Shown: positions 43,483 through 53,406, numbered from the stretch's first letter. The stretch is DNA of 64,000 bases from Alphaproteobacteria bacterium (GCA_005883305.1 VBAC01000002.1:242527-306526); one strand, 5' to 3'. Notes: generated by a model from the letters alone, not told the origin. Numbers and translations: made by a program.

Positions 43483-43493
43483 TAGATGGCGCG

Positions 43494-43760
43494 ATGCAGC
43501 ATCGATGGGCGATTGCATTCACTTCGCTGGCATTGACGGCCGCGGCCGCACCGAATGGAATAAAAATGGGTCCCCCCCCTCACCGCTCAACTGATCTGCC
43601 GCCCCCGCGTGACGGCAACGTGGCAATTCAGGAAGAGCTCGATGCGGCACGGCGCGCCGGCACGCCCGAAGCTTACGACCTTTTCATTTCCCGCCACTCT
43701 GACCATCAACTCGCCGAAGTCGCGCGGCGGGAACGGGCCGGCCTTTTCGGGAAGCGCTAG
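43494..43760 (+). CDS. Small secreted hypothetical protein
   Basis: The 88-residue protein has a signal-like segment (WAIAFTSLALTAAAA), a Pro-rich stretch and a helix with the motif AGTPEAYDLFISRHSDH followed by LAEVARRE. That motif resembles short conserved helical regions in other sphingomonad secreted proteins, as far as I recall. It begins 11 bp after the protease 2 stop and may be cotranscribed with it, e.g. as a helper or inhibitor; this is inference from position only. The ribosome site is weak. Confidence 0.5.
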   Translation: MQHRWAIAFTSLALTAAAAPNGIKMGPPPHRSTDLPPPRDGNVAIQEELDAARRAGTPEAYDLFISRHSDHQLAEVARRERAGLFGKR

Positions 43761-43773
43761 ATTACGTAGACGG

Positions 43774-44130
43774 TCACTCGCCGAAATGCGGTGTCAGAGG
43801 GCAATTTGCCACGGCGCCAAGGGTTCGGCTGTAGCGCACGCCCATATACTCATAGGTGCACGTCGTTTCGCCGTTGGCGCGGGTCTGCATCTTCAGTTGC
43901 GCAAGCGAAGGGATATTCTGCGGGCGCGGACGCTCCGGCCCGGGATATTGGAAGGGGCACGGCTCCGCCATCCCGATCTGGACCAGCAACGCCGGCGCGC
44001 GGCGGCTCTGCGCCAGATCCTGATAGTAGCACAGACGGTTCAGCCCCCGCACGCTTTCGCGGATCAGCGGGCCGCCTGACTGAAGGCCGGACGCCATGAC
44101 GACGAGGATGAGGCTGAATGCGACGGGCAT
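43774..44130 (-). CDS. Secreted cysteine-containing hypothetical protein
   Basis: The 118-residue protein has a signal-like N-terminus (FSLILVVMASG), a helix with NRLCYYQDL, a Pro-rich middle and a beta-like C-terminal part with Cys residues (TTCTYEYMGV, VANCPL). No family is recognised. It is convergent with the small gene at 43494 (13 bp apart) and lies downstream of the giant gene on the same strand, separated by a terminator-like hairpin. ATG at 44130 is chosen for the signal; its ribosome site is poor. Confidence 0.5.
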   Translation of the reverse strand: MPVAFSLILVVMASGLQSGGPLIRESVRGLNRLCYYQDLAQSRRAPALLVQIGMAEPCPFQYPGPERPRPQNIPSLAQLKMQTRANGETTCTYEYMGVRYSRTLGAVANCPLTPHFGE

Positions 44131-44171
44131 CGGAAGATGAACTCGTAATCGGTGTCTGCGCGCTGAATAGC

Positions 44172-44205
44172 AAAGGGGGGCCGCCCGTGTCGACAGCCGG
44201 CCCCC
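44172..44205 (-). terminator. Terminator-like hairpin after the giant gene
   Basis: On the plus strand GGGGGCCG (44176-44183) and CGGCCCCC (44198-44205) pair perfectly. Reading minus, the stem is followed by CTTTG. The T-run is short but the position, 19 bp after the stop of the giant gene, fits termination. Confidence 0.5.
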
Positions 44206-44223
44206 TGGGCCTTCAGGATTCCA

Positions 44224-47200
44224 CTATATTACCGTGATGTCGCTCGCGGTGATGGGCGGGGCGCCGATCAGGGTCGCAAAATGAACGGCGGCGGCGCCGC
44301 CGGCGCCGTCCGAGTCGTAGTAGAGCGCACCCGTCGTCTGATCGTAGACGATTCTCTGATCCTCATCGGTCGTTGCCGTCCCTGTGGTGAAGACCGAGGC
44401 GGACAGCGTCCCGAATCCGAGCCCTTCGAAAACCGTGTGATCGAGCACGATCTTGTCGGTTCCAATCTCGAATCCGTAGACGTGATCGACATTGCCGACA
44501 CCGAGCGCCGTCGAGAAGGTGTAGCGATCCGCGCCGCCCAGGCCGATCAGATGATCGTTGCCGCCCTTGCCGTCGAGGACATTATTGCCGGCATTGCCGA
44601 ACAAGACGTTCGCGAGATTGTTGCCCGTGAGGTCGATCGCGCTGGTCGCCGATTGCGAAACGGTCGACAGCACTTCGACCTCCTGGTGATCGGAAAGCGC
44701 ATAGCTCACCCTGGCATAGACCGTGTCGTTGCCACCTCCCGCGGCCTCCGCCACATAATCATCCGCGCTATCGACGACATAGGTATCGTTGCCGGCCAGG
44801 CCGACGAGAATATCCGTGCCGCCACCGCCATCGAGGAAATTGGCGCCGGCATTGCCCCAGATGATTTGACCGAATTCGTTGCCGACCAGCGCCAGCGACG
44901 TCGTCGAGTCTTGGCTGACGGCCGACAGGAATTCGACTTCCGCGTTGGCGCTCAACGTGTAGTCGTCGCGAGCGAACACGATGTCGGCGCCGGCCCCCAC
45001 ATCCTCCACCACCACATCGTCATTGCCAGCAACGACATAAACATCGCTGCCACCGAGGCCGATCAGATAATCCGCCCCGCCATTTCCTTCGAGGAAGTTG
45101 CTGCCGTCGTTGCCGAAGATCAACTGATCGAAGCCGTTACCGACAAGTACCAAGGATCCGGATCCGGATTGATCGTAGGCCGACAGGATCTCGATCTCCG
45201 CGCCGCCGGCAAGCTCGTAGGAAACCTGGGCAAAGACCACATCGGTGCCCTCACCCACGGACTCGTTCACGACGTCGCCGCCCTCGTCGACGACATAAGC
45301 GTCGTTGCCGGTTCCGCCTGACATATTGTCGGAGCCCTCGAGCCCATCGACAAAATCGTTGCCGCTTCCCGCCGCGAGCATGTCGGCGCCGGCCGTGCCG
45401 TAGAGCAAATCGTTCGTATCGAGGCCGCCGATCGTGACCGAGACGGTGGTCGTGCTGCCGCCCGCCAGCGTATAGGTGAAGCTGTCGTGGCTCGGCGTAT
45501 TGGATGCGCCCGATCCCGGCGTGGGTGTGAAGTCGAAGGCGCCGTTCGGGTCGTAATCGAACGTGCCGTTGGCGTTGAGCGTCAGCAGCGCGCCGGAAGC
45601 GAGGGTGATCTGGCTACCCACGCTCGCGCCGACCCCGTTCACCGCAGTGACAGTCAGGGGAGGCCCATCCGGATCGCTGTCGGCGCCGGAGCCGTTGTTG
45701 GAGAACACGCTGCCGCTTACGCTGGTCGCCTCATCCGTGACGAATGCATCCGCGTTGGCCACCGCGGGATCGTCTACCCCGAGCACGGTCATGGTCATCA
45801 TCGCCGGAGCGCTGCTCGCGGTGCCGTCGTTGACGGTGACCCCGATGTCGCGGGTCGTATGCGTTCCGCCCGCGGTCGGATCCTCGCTGCTGCTCGAGAA
45901 GCCGACCTGGCCGAGCGCCGTCGCATAATCCGCGGGCGAGGCCGTTCCGATCAGGACCAGGAAGACGTCGGTGCTGTTCAGCGCGTCGACCGTGATGCCG
46001 CCCGGAAGGGGCAGGTTCACCGTCAGGATGTCGCCGGTCTCCGGATCGCTGATGGCGACGGTCGCGCTCTCAATATTGTCGCCGGCATCCGGATCGGTGA
46101 CCGAGATCGCGGCGCCGATTCCGGAGATCGATCCGCCTTCCTGATAGATATTGGTATCGTCGATCCCGCCGGTGCCGGTGTTGAGATCGACGACGGGCGC
46201 GAGATTGGCGGGGATGACGTCCTGGCTGAGCACGACCTGGCCGGTCGAATAGGCCGTCGTCCCGCCGGTCGCCCCGACGCCCGAAATGTCGGCATGCTGG
46301 CCGAAGGTGATTCCGAAGCCGAGCGAGTTGTCGATCAGGTGCACGCTCAGAGTCGGCGCGGCGCCGAGGAACCCGGCCGCGGGATTGAAGCGGATCGCGG
46401 TCCCGCTGCCGATGAGCAGCGCGTTGTTCGCCGCGACCGCGCCGACATCGACCCAGGTCGAGGTGGTCGAGTTGAAATATTGCCACTGGCCGGTGGCGCC
46501 GCTTGAGCCGTTCGCCACCACCGCGATACCGCTGAAGGAGCCCGGGAAGGAGCCGCCGGGATTGGCGAGGCTGAACTGGGCGTCGGCCACGTCGGAATAT
46601 TGGCCGCCGAACAGGCTCGAAACCGTGTCGCCCGTCGGGCTCGGCGTGCCCTCGACGACGTCGGGTGCGTCCTCGGTGCCGTCTCCGGCGACGGTCGGAG
46701 CATCGTTCACCGCGCTGATCGAAATCGTGCGCGTGTCCTGATCCTGCAGGGCCCCGCCGGAGCCGCGGGCCCCGCCGTCGTCGGTGGTGACGGTCAGCGC
46801 GTCGCCGCCGTTAAAGTTGAGGTCGGGCGAATAGGTCAGGCCGTTTGTGGCGGCTAGGGTCGCGTTGATCTCGTCCAGGGTCGCGGTCACGGTGACCGTA
46901 CCCGTATCGTCGCCGGTCACATCGCCGGCGGTGACTCCGCCGACGACATCGGTCCGGATGTCGAGCGTGCCGTGGCCAACGCCGAAGGTGACCACGAAGT
47001 CGTCAGTCGCGGGATCCGCGTCGGGATCGGAGATCGACATGCCGCTCAGCCATGCGTCGACCGCGTCCTCGCCGGTGCCGATCGTTCCGCCAAGCGAATT
47101 CACCGGCGCGTCGTTCACGCCGGCGATCAGGACCGTGACGATTTGGTCGTCGGTGGCTATGGCGCCGGCGCCCTGGCCGCCGCCCGGCGCGCCGTCGTCG

Positions 47201-50200
47201 AACGTGTAGGCGAGGCTCACCGAGGAGGGCGGATTGTCGCTACTATTGGTGTAGTTGACCGCCGAGATCACCTCGTCGACCAGCGCGCTGGTGGCGGCCG
47301 TCTCGAGGCTGGTGAAGGCGATGACGAGCTGACCGCCGGCATTGGTGGTGATCGTTCCGAAGATCAGCCCGCCGGCCTTGAGGTCGTTGCCGTCGATGGT
47401 GAAGCTCGGCCCGGCGACGAGGCTGAACGAGTCCTGCGGATTGGCGGCCAGGTTGCGGGCGATGCTGAAGCTCGAGCCCGAATAGTCGCCCAGGCCTCCG
47501 TTCCTGGCGTCGAGATCGGCGTCCGAGACTCCCTTGCCGGCAAGGATCGCCGCGGGCGTCTGCTCGGTCGCGTTGACCGGACTGCCGACGCCGTCGATGT
47601 CGGGCGAATCGTTGGCCGCCGTGACGTTCACCGTCAGCGTGTTTGAGCTGGCCGAGTCGGCGCCGTCGTCGTCGGTGACGGTGAAGGTGATCGTCGCGAC
47701 GCCCGTGCCGTTGAGGTCTGGGTCCGCCATGAAGCTGGCCTTGCCGTCGAGCAGGTCCTGCTTGGTGAAGATGACCGGCAGGGTCGCCTCGACCGGCACG
47801 CCCGCGCCGGCGGTGCCGTCGGCGTCGACATAGATCTTGCCGCCGGTGACGGCGCTGACCGTGACGCTTCCGAACGTGCCGTCGACGTCGTTGAAGCCGA
47901 GATCGGCGGCGCTGAGCAGGCGGAAGGAATCCTCGGTCGCGGTGATCGTCGAGTCCGATCCGCTCGGCGCGTCGTTGACGTCGGTGACCTGGACGGTCGC
48001 CGTGGCGACGTTGCTGTCCGCGTCGCCGTCGTTGATCACGACGGTAATCGAGCGCGACATATTGGTGCCGAGCGCCGTCGGATTGTCGCTGCTGCTCGAG
48101 AAGGTGATCGCCTCGATCGCCGCCTCGAAGTCCGCGGCGGTGGTGCCGGGGACGCCGAGCAGCTTGACGACCGTGTCGGTGCTCGAACCGTCCAGGGTGA
48201 TCCCGGCCGGCAGTGCGCCGACGTTGAGCTGGTCGCCGGTCACGGCGTTGGTGATGGTGATGGTCGCGCTGCGCACGTCGTCGCCGGCGTCGGGGTCGGT
48301 GATCGTGACGTCGGTGTCGCCGATCGCCGCCGCCGCCCCGCCTTCGGTATAGGCGGAGCTGAAGCCGGTGCCCGCCGAAACGCTGTCGTCGCCGTCGAGG
48401 TCGAGCGCCGGCCCCTGATTTTCAGGAGTGTCGGTAATGTTGATGACCACCTGGCCGCTGTCATTGTCGGCGCCGCCGGCGCCCTGGCCGCCGCCGGGCG
48501 AGCCGTCGACCAAAGTGTAGAGGACGGTGATCGACGCGTCCGGCGTATTGGACGTGTTGGTATATTGAATGTGGCGAAGCACATCGTTGACCAGGGCGGT
48601 GGTCGCCGGCGTGCCAAGGCTGTTGAAATTGACGTTGAGCATGCCGGCCGGATTGCTGAAGCTGCCGAACTTGAGGCCGCCCGCGAACAATTCGGTGCCG
48701 ACGATGGTGAAGAGCGCCCCGGTCGTATCGAGCGTGAACAGATCGTCGGTGTCGACGGCCGAGCGGTTCATCAGGAAGCTTGCCCCGCCATAATCGCCCG
48801 CGCCGCCGTTGCGCGCGTCGAGATCCACGTCGCTGACCGTGAGGCCCGAGTTGATCGTGATGGCGACCTGCTCGGTCGCCGCGATGGTCGGCGAATCCGG
48901 CACGACCGGCGTGTCGTTCACCGCGTTGACGGTGACGACGATCGTGTCGGAATCGGCGGTCGCGCTGCCGGTGCCGGTGGCGACGGTGCCGCCGAACGTG
49001 TCCGTCGCGTTGATCGAGATCTGCGCGGCGCCGTTGTAATTCGCATCGGGCGTGTATTTCGCGGTCGCCAGCGCCGTGTTGATGTCGGCGAGGGTGCCGT
49101 GGAAGGTCATCGTCGCGTCGGCGGTGCCGTCGCCGGCGGTGAAGGTGAGGCCGGTCAGAGTGGTCAGAGTCAGCGTTCCGTGGGTCGCCGCGAGGGTGAC
49201 GTCGTAGACTCCGGCCGGGGCCAGAGCGGTATCGGCGTCGGCGATCGACAGGCCGGCGATGGCGACGTTCGTGGCGTCCTCGTTCATCGTCGCGGTCGGC
49301 GGCGCATTGGTGGTGACCGGATCGTTGACCGCGGTGACCGTCACGTTGATCACGTCGCTGTCGCTGGTGGCGATGCCGGTGCCGGTCGCGACGATTCCGC
49401 CGAACGTGTCGGTCACGTTGAGCGTGATCGTCGCCGCTCCGTTATAATTGGCGGTCGGCGTGTAATTGGCCGTCGCCAGCGCGGCGTTGATGTCGGCGAG
49501 GGTGCCGTGGAAGGTCATCGTCGAATCGGACGTTCCGTCCCCGGAGGTGAAGGTGAGGCCGGTCAGAGTCGTCAGCGTCATCGTCCCGTTGGTCGAGGAC
49601 ACGGTGACGTTGTAGACGCCCGCTGGGTTCAGCGCGGCGTCGACGTCGCTGATCGAGAGGCCGGAGATCGCGACGTTGGCCGAATCCTCGGCGACGGTCG
49701 CGCTGGGCGGCGCCGCGCCGGTGACCGGATCGTTGACGGCGGTGACGCTGATCGTCTTGCTGTCCTGGTCCTGCTCGGTGGTCGCGGTTCCGGTGAGGCC
49801 CGGATCCTGGCCGGTGGCGCCGCCGTCGTTGGTGGTGATCTGGACCCGGTCGGCGCCGTTGTAATTGGCGGTGGGCGTGTAGGTGAGGCCGCCGGCCGCC
49901 GCGAGAGTCGCGTTGACCTGGTTGATCGTGCCGGTGAGCGTGATCGTGGCGCTGCCGTTGCCCGTTACGTTGCCTGCGGTCACTCCGCCCGCGACGACGG
50001 TCGAGAGGTTGAGCGTGCCGTTGAGGACGTCGAGGGTGACGGTGAAGACGTCGGTCGCCGGATTGGCGTCGACGTCGGCGATCGACATTCCGGTGACGTT
50101 GGTCGCGCCGCTGTCCTCGGCGAGGGTCAGCGAGCCGACGATCGTGTTGACCGGCGCGTCGTTGACGGCGGTGATCGTCTGGCTAAGCACGACGGTGCCG

Positions 50201-53200
50201 GACGAATAGACGGTGGTTCCGCCGGTCGCGGTGCCGGCCGGGCTGAGATTGACGGTGCCGTTGTTGGTGATCGCCGGCCCGCCGGTCTCGATCAGGTGGA
50301 CAGTCAGGGTCGGCGCGGCGCCGTTATAGTTGAGCGCGGGATTGAAGCGGATCTGGGTCGCCGCGGTGAACGTCCTGGCGGCCGCCTGGGAGGCCGTGCC
50401 GATGTCCGTCCATGCCGCGCCGTTCCAATATTCCCACTGGCCGGTCGCCGGGGCCGAGCCGTCGGCGACGATGGCGATTCCGGCGAAGGTGTCGCCGACC
50501 GAGCCGGTCGGGTTGCCGCCGGTGACCTGGATGTCGACCGCGTCGGCGAACTGGCCGGCGAACAGCGTCGCCACGGTCGGCGCGACGACCGGGCTCGCCT
50601 GGTTGAACGGCGTGTCCTCGAGCATCGTCGCCGCCGATTCGGTGCCGTCGCCGCCGACCGTCGGGGCGTCGTTCACGTCGGCGATGTTGATCACCTTGAC
50701 GTCCTGGTCCTGCTCGGACGTGCCGGTCCCGGTGAGGCCCGGATCGTTGCCGCTGAAGCCATTGTCGTTGGTGGTGATGGTGAGGTTGGTGGCGCCGTTA
50801 TAATTGGCCGGCGCGGTATAGATCAGGCCGTTCGCGCTGGCCGCGGCGGCGGGCGGGCCGGTGAAGGCGGGGCTCAGCGCGGCCAGGGTCGTGTTGATCT
50901 CGTTCTGGGTCGCGGTGATGACGATCGTGCCGGTGCCGTTGCCGCTGATCACGTCGCTGGCCTGGATGCCGCCGGCCACGTTCGTCCGGATGGTGAGCGT
51001 TCCGATGCCCACCGACAAGGTGACGGTGATGTCCTGGGTCGCCGGATCGGCGTCCACGTCGAACACCGAGATTCCGGTGACCGCATTGGTGACCAAAGTC
51101 GGCGGGATCCCCTCGGCGCCGAAGCTTCCGGTCGTATCCTCGTTGAAGTTCATCGCCGCGCCTGGCGTGTTCACCGGAGCGTCGTTGATTCCGACGACCG
51201 TGACGGAGGCGTGGACCTCGTCGGAATAGAGCAGCCCGTCGAAGGTCGAATAGGAGATGGTGCGGGTCCCGGCGCTGCCGAAGGCGGTCGGGTTGTCGCC
51301 GTCGGTGCGGAACTGCACCCGGGCGATGATATTCTCGTAATTGTCGAGCGTGGTGACACCGGTGAAGGTCATCGTCCCGGTCGTCGCGTTATAGCTGTAG
51401 CTGACAGTGTCGCCGCCGATGACGATCGTTCCGTTCTGGTTGGTGCCGGTGTTGAAGGTCGAGACCAGAAGCTGGTCGGCATGGCCGGCGCCCGACTGGA
51501 AATTGCCCGAGATTCGCACCTGCGCTCCAGCCAGCTCGTCGCCGTTGGACGCGCCGCCGCTGTCGACGTCGGTCGAGTTGAAGGCGTTGCCGGTGGTGAC
51601 CGGCGTTCCGTTCGGCGAAGGATTGCCGGCCGTCTCGGTGAAGGTCGCGGCGAGGCTTGCGCCAGTCAGCACCGGCGCGTGCTGGATTTCGAGCCCCTGC
51701 GGGCCGAGGCCGTTGAGGTTGCCGACGATGGCCACCAGGGTCGGAGTCTGCGCGACGGTAAGGCTTCCGGTCCAGACGGACTGGTCGCCCGGATCGGCGC
51801 TCGTTCCGACCATGTCGGTCAGGTAATAGCGGCCGGTCGCGTGGTCGACCTCGATATAGTCCATCAGCCCGACCGGGCCGGTGGCGAAATTCTGGGTGAA
51901 CAAGGTGACGACGTCGCCGTTCGGGTTGCCGACCAGGGCGTAGCTGTAGATGCCGCCGGGGAAGGTCTGCATCTGCGACCCGTCCTGCGCCGCGCTGACG
52001 TCGAGGCTCACCGCGCCGGTGATGATATAGGCGATCTGGGTGACCTCGTCGATGTCGATGCCCTGGATGGTGCCCCGCTCGACCGGCCAGGCCTCGCCCG
52101 GCAGGCCCGGAATGTTGGGATTGTTCGGGCCGCCGGCGTCGTTGTCGTCCGGGTTGAACGGCAGTTGGGTGAACGCCAGCGACGCGGACCCCGGCGTAAG
52201 GCCGGTCGCGCGGTAGACGTAATTCTGCTCGACGATGTCGGAGCCGAATGCGGCGATGATCCGGCTCGTGCCGAGAAGCACCGTCCCGTGGACATAGTCG
52301 ATCGTCATCTGGGTGACGAAATGGCCGTTGCCGAGAGTCGCGAGAACGGTCGGAACCTGGTTCGCGGTCGAGGCGCCGTTGAGGTTGTAGGTGATCTTGT
52401 CGAAGCTGGAGCCCGTGGCCGAGCTGCCGAGATCGAAATAGATGATTCCGTTGATCGTATCGACCGACAGCGAGGCGATGACGCCGTTCGCTCCTGACGT
52501 GGCGTTCGAATAGAGGATGGTGAAGGTCGCCGGGTCGCCCGGATTGTTGAGCAGCTGGCTGATATTGCCCTCGACGATACGGTTGTGCCCGACCGCGTCG
52601 GAATCGACGAAGAAGAATTTGCCGTGGACCGTGTCGAGCGAGATGTCGCTCGGGTGGAACAGGTTGGCGTCGTTCTGGAAGGCCTGGACGAGCTGGTAGC
52701 CGAGCGAGCCCGACGCGTAGGTGCCGTCGAGGTTGATCGTGACGATCGCTTCGCCGCCGCCGGAGGCGGCGACCCACAGCTGCGCGTCGGGCGCGGTGAA
52801 CGCGGGATCGGGCGTTCCGGCATTGGTCACCGCGTTGAGGCCCACGGTGCCGTCTTGCGGGCTGTTGTCGTTGTGCACCCAGCGATGGAAATCGTTGGCG
52901 CGGACGAACAGGTCGGCGACGTTCACATTGTGCGTGCGCCCGCCATATTCGATATTGTCGTCGCCGATGGCCAGCGCCGAGGTTCCGGCGACGAGGCCGG
53001 TGTTGACGAGGCTCCCGTTGAACGTGTTGTTGCCGTCGGCGAGCTCCACCGCGTGGAGGAAGACCGTCGGCGTGTTCGCGTTCGTGCCCTGATAGACGTA
53101 GATCGTGTCGCCGTCGCTATCGAGCGCCATTCCGGCGGCGGTGAGCTGGGCCTGGTTGATGGTGATCACCGTTCCGGCGGCGAGGTTGCCCGTCGCGGTA

Positions 53201-53406
53201 TAGGTGAAGGTCCCGTCCCCGGCGTCGAGGCCCCCGCTGGCGGAGAAGACGGTCCCGTTCCAGCTGCGGTCGGTGAAGAATATCACCGTGCCGGTGGTGA
53301 TCGGCGCGAGCAGGACGAAGGAGATGAAATCCCTCTGCGGGTTGCCGGTGTCCTCGGTGTTGACTCCGATGATGGCAACCTGGCCGCGTGAAAGGGTCGT
53401 CGGCAT
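44224..53406 (-). CDS. Giant cadherin-like/RTX surface protein (3060 residues)
   Basis: Domains in order: an unfamiliar N-terminal domain (about residues 1-220, starting RGQVAIIGVNTED); a propeller-like region with repeated SxDxxxGxxYF strands (about 225-600); and some 11-12 beta-sandwich repeats of about 100-140 residues joined by VNDAP-type linkers (about 600-2640). These are cadherin/VCBS-like and likely calcium-binding. At the C-terminus are three 86-residue RTX units (about 2660-2950) and the FSTALGVGNVD cassette ending ASDITVI, a type I secretion signal. No signal peptide. ATG 53406 has GGGGATAA upstream. Best read as a large secreted adhesin or biofilm-matrix protein. One continuous frame of 9.2 kb is intact. 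Confidence 0.82.
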   Translation of the reverse strand: MPTTLSRGQVAIIGVNTEDTGNPQRDFISFVLLAPITTGTVIFFTDRSWNGTVFSASGGLDAGDGTFTYTATGNLAAGTVITINQAQLTAAGMALDSDGDTIYVYQGTNANTPTVFLHAVELADGNNTFNGSLVNTGLVAGTSALAIGDDNIEYGGRTHNVNVADLFVRANDFHRWVHNDNSPQDGTVGLNAVTNAGTPDPAFTAPDAQLWVAASGGGEAIVTINLDGTYASGSLGYQLVQAFQNDANLFHPSDISLDTVHGKFFFVDSDAVGHNRIVEGNISQLLNNPGDPATFTILYSNATSGANGVIASLSVDTINGIIYFDLGSSATGSSFDKITYNLNGASTANQVPTVLATLGNGHFVTQMTIDYVHGTVLLGTSRIIAAFGSDIVEQNYVYRATGLTPGSASLAFTQLPFNPDDNDAGGPNNPNIPGLPGEAWPVERGTIQGIDIDEVTQIAYIITGAVSLDVSAAQDGSQMQTFPGGIYSYALVGNPNGDVVTLFTQNFATGPVGLMDYIEVDHATGRYYLTDMVGTSADPGDQSVWTGSLTVAQTPTLVAIVGNLNGLGPQGLEIQHAPVLTGASLAATFTETAGNPSPNGTPVTTGNAFNSTDVDSGGASNGDELAGAQVRISGNFQSGAGHADQLLVSTFNTGTNQNGTIVIGGDTVSYSYNATTGTMTFTGVTTLDNYENIIARVQFRTDGDNPTAFGSAGTRTISYSTFDGLLYSDEVHASVTVVGINDAPVNTPGAAMNFNEDTTGSFGAEGIPPTLVTNAVTGISVFDVDADPATQDITVTLSVGIGTLTIRTNVAGGIQASDVISGNGTGTIVITATQNEINTTLAALSPAFTGPPAAAASANGLIYTAPANYNGATNLTITTNDNGFSGNDPGLTGTGTSEQDQDVKVINIADVNDAPTVGGDGTESAATMLEDTPFNQASPVVAPTVATLFAGQFADAVDIQVTGGNPTGSVGDTFAGIAIVADGSAPATGQWEYWNGAAWTDIGTASQAAARTFTAATQIRFNPALNYNGAAPTLTVHLIETGGPAITNNGTVNLSPAGTATGGTTVYSSGTVVLSQTITAVNDAPVNTIVGSLTLAEDSGATNVTGMSIADVDANPATDVFTVTLDVLNGTLNLSTVVAGGVTAGNVTGNGSATITLTGTINQVNATLAAAGGLTYTPTANYNGADRVQITTNDGGATGQDPGLTGTATTEQDQDSKTISVTAVNDPVTGAAPPSATVAEDSANVAISGLSISDVDAALNPAGVYNVTVSSTNGTMTLTTLTGLTFTSGDGTSDSTMTFHGTLADINAALATANYTPTANYNGAATITLNVTDTFGGIVATGTGIATSDSDVINVTVTAVNDPVTTNAPPTATMNEDATNVAIAGLSIADADTALAPAGVYDVTLAATHGTLTLTTLTGLTFTAGDGTADATMTFHGTLADINTALATAKYTPDANYNGAAQISINATDTFGGTVATGTGSATADSDTIVVTVNAVNDTPVVPDSPTIAATEQVAITINSGLTVSDVDLDARNGGAGDYGGASFLMNRSAVDTDDLFTLDTTGALFTIVGTELFAGGLKFGSFSNPAGMLNVNFNSLGTPATTALVNDVLRHIQYTNTSNTPDASITVLYTLVDGSPGGGQGAGGADNDSGQVVINITDTPENQGPALDLDGDDSVSAGTGFSSAYTEGGAAAAIGDTDVTITDPDAGDDVRSATITITNAVTGDQLNVGALPAGITLDGSSTDTVVKLLGVPGTTAADFEAAIEAITFSSSSDNPTALGTNMSRSITVVINDGDADSNVATATVQVTDVNDAPSGSDSTITATEDSFRLLSAADLGFNDVDGTFGSVTVSAVTGGKIYVDADGTAGAGVPVEATLPVIFTKQDLLDGKASFMADPDLNGTGVATITFTVTDDDGADSASSNTLTVNVTAANDSPDIDGVGSPVNATEQTPAAILAGKGVSDADLDARNGGLGDYSGSSFSIARNLAANPQDSFSLVAGPSFTIDGNDLKAGGLIFGTITTNAGGQLVIAFTSLETAATSALVDEVISAVNYTNSSDNPPSSVSLAYTFDDGAPGGGQGAGAIATDDQIVTVLIAGVNDAPVNSLGGTIGTGEDAVDAWLSGMSISDPDADPATDDFVVTFGVGHGTLDIRTDVVGGVTAGDVTGDDTGTVTVTATLDEINATLAATNGLTYSPDLNFNGGDALTVTTDDGGARGSGGALQDQDTRTISISAVNDAPTVAGDGTEDAPDVVEGTPSPTGDTVSSLFGGQYSDVADAQFSLANPGGSFPGSFSGIAVVANGSSGATGQWQYFNSTTSTWVDVGAVAANNALLIGSGTAIRFNPAAGFLGAAPTLSVHLIDNSLGFGITFGQHADISGVGATGGTTAYSTGQVVLSQDVIPANLAPVVDLNTGTGGIDDTNIYQEGGSISGIGAAISVTDPDAGDNIESATVAISDPETGDILTVNLPLPGGITVDALNSTDVFLVLIGTASPADYATALGQVGFSSSSEDPTAGGTHTTRDIGVTVNDGTASSAPAMMTMTVLGVDDPAVANADAFVTDEATSVSGSVFSNNGSGADSDPDGPPLTVTAVNGVGASVGSQITLASGALLTLNANGTFDYDPNGAFDFTPTPGSGASNTPSHDSFTYTLAGGSTTTVSVTIGGLDTNDLLYGTAGADMLAAGSGNDFVDGLEGSDNMSGGTGNDAYVVDEGGDVVNESVGEGTDVVFAQVSYELAGGAEIEILSAYDQSGSGSLVLVGNGFDQLIFGNDGSNFLEGNGGADYLIGLGGSDVYVVAGNDDVVVEDVGAGADIVFARDDYTLSANAEVEFLSAVSQDSTTSLALVGNEFGQIIWGNAGANFLDGGGGTDILVGLAGNDTYVVDSADDYVAEAAGGGNDTVYARVSYALSDHQEVEVLSTVSQSATSAIDLTGNNLANVLFGNAGNNVLDGKGGNDHLIGLGGADRYTFSTALGVGNVDHVYGFEIGTDKIVLDHTVFEGLGFGTLSASVFTTGTATTDEDQRIVYDQTTGALYYDSDGAGGAAAVHFATLIGAPPITASDITVI
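44540..45400 (-). repeat. Three tandem 258-bp RTX repeat units in the giant protein
   Basis: On the plus strand the same codon series (CGACAG, encoding the L-S of the E-x-L-S motif) begins at 44665, 44923 and 45181, an exact 258-bp period. The units are homologous to those in both proteases. Confidence 0.85.
48915..49730 (-). repeat. Near-identical 408-bp tandem duplication inside the giant gene
   Basis: GGTGCCGTGG occurs at 49093 and 49501, and GGTCAGAG at 49153 and 49561; both pairs are 408 bp apart. The two encoded beta-sandwich domains share long identical stretches (FHGTLADIN, LTTLTGLTFT, ANYNGAA). It looks like a recent internal duplication. Confidence 0.85.

Noticed and set aside
48565-52497. 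A 1310-codon open frame on the plus strand opposite the giant gene
   Set aside because: It is rich in Arg, Gly and Asp with no domain, lies wholly antisense to a frame with clear domain repeats, and is explained by high GC content of a repetitive gene.
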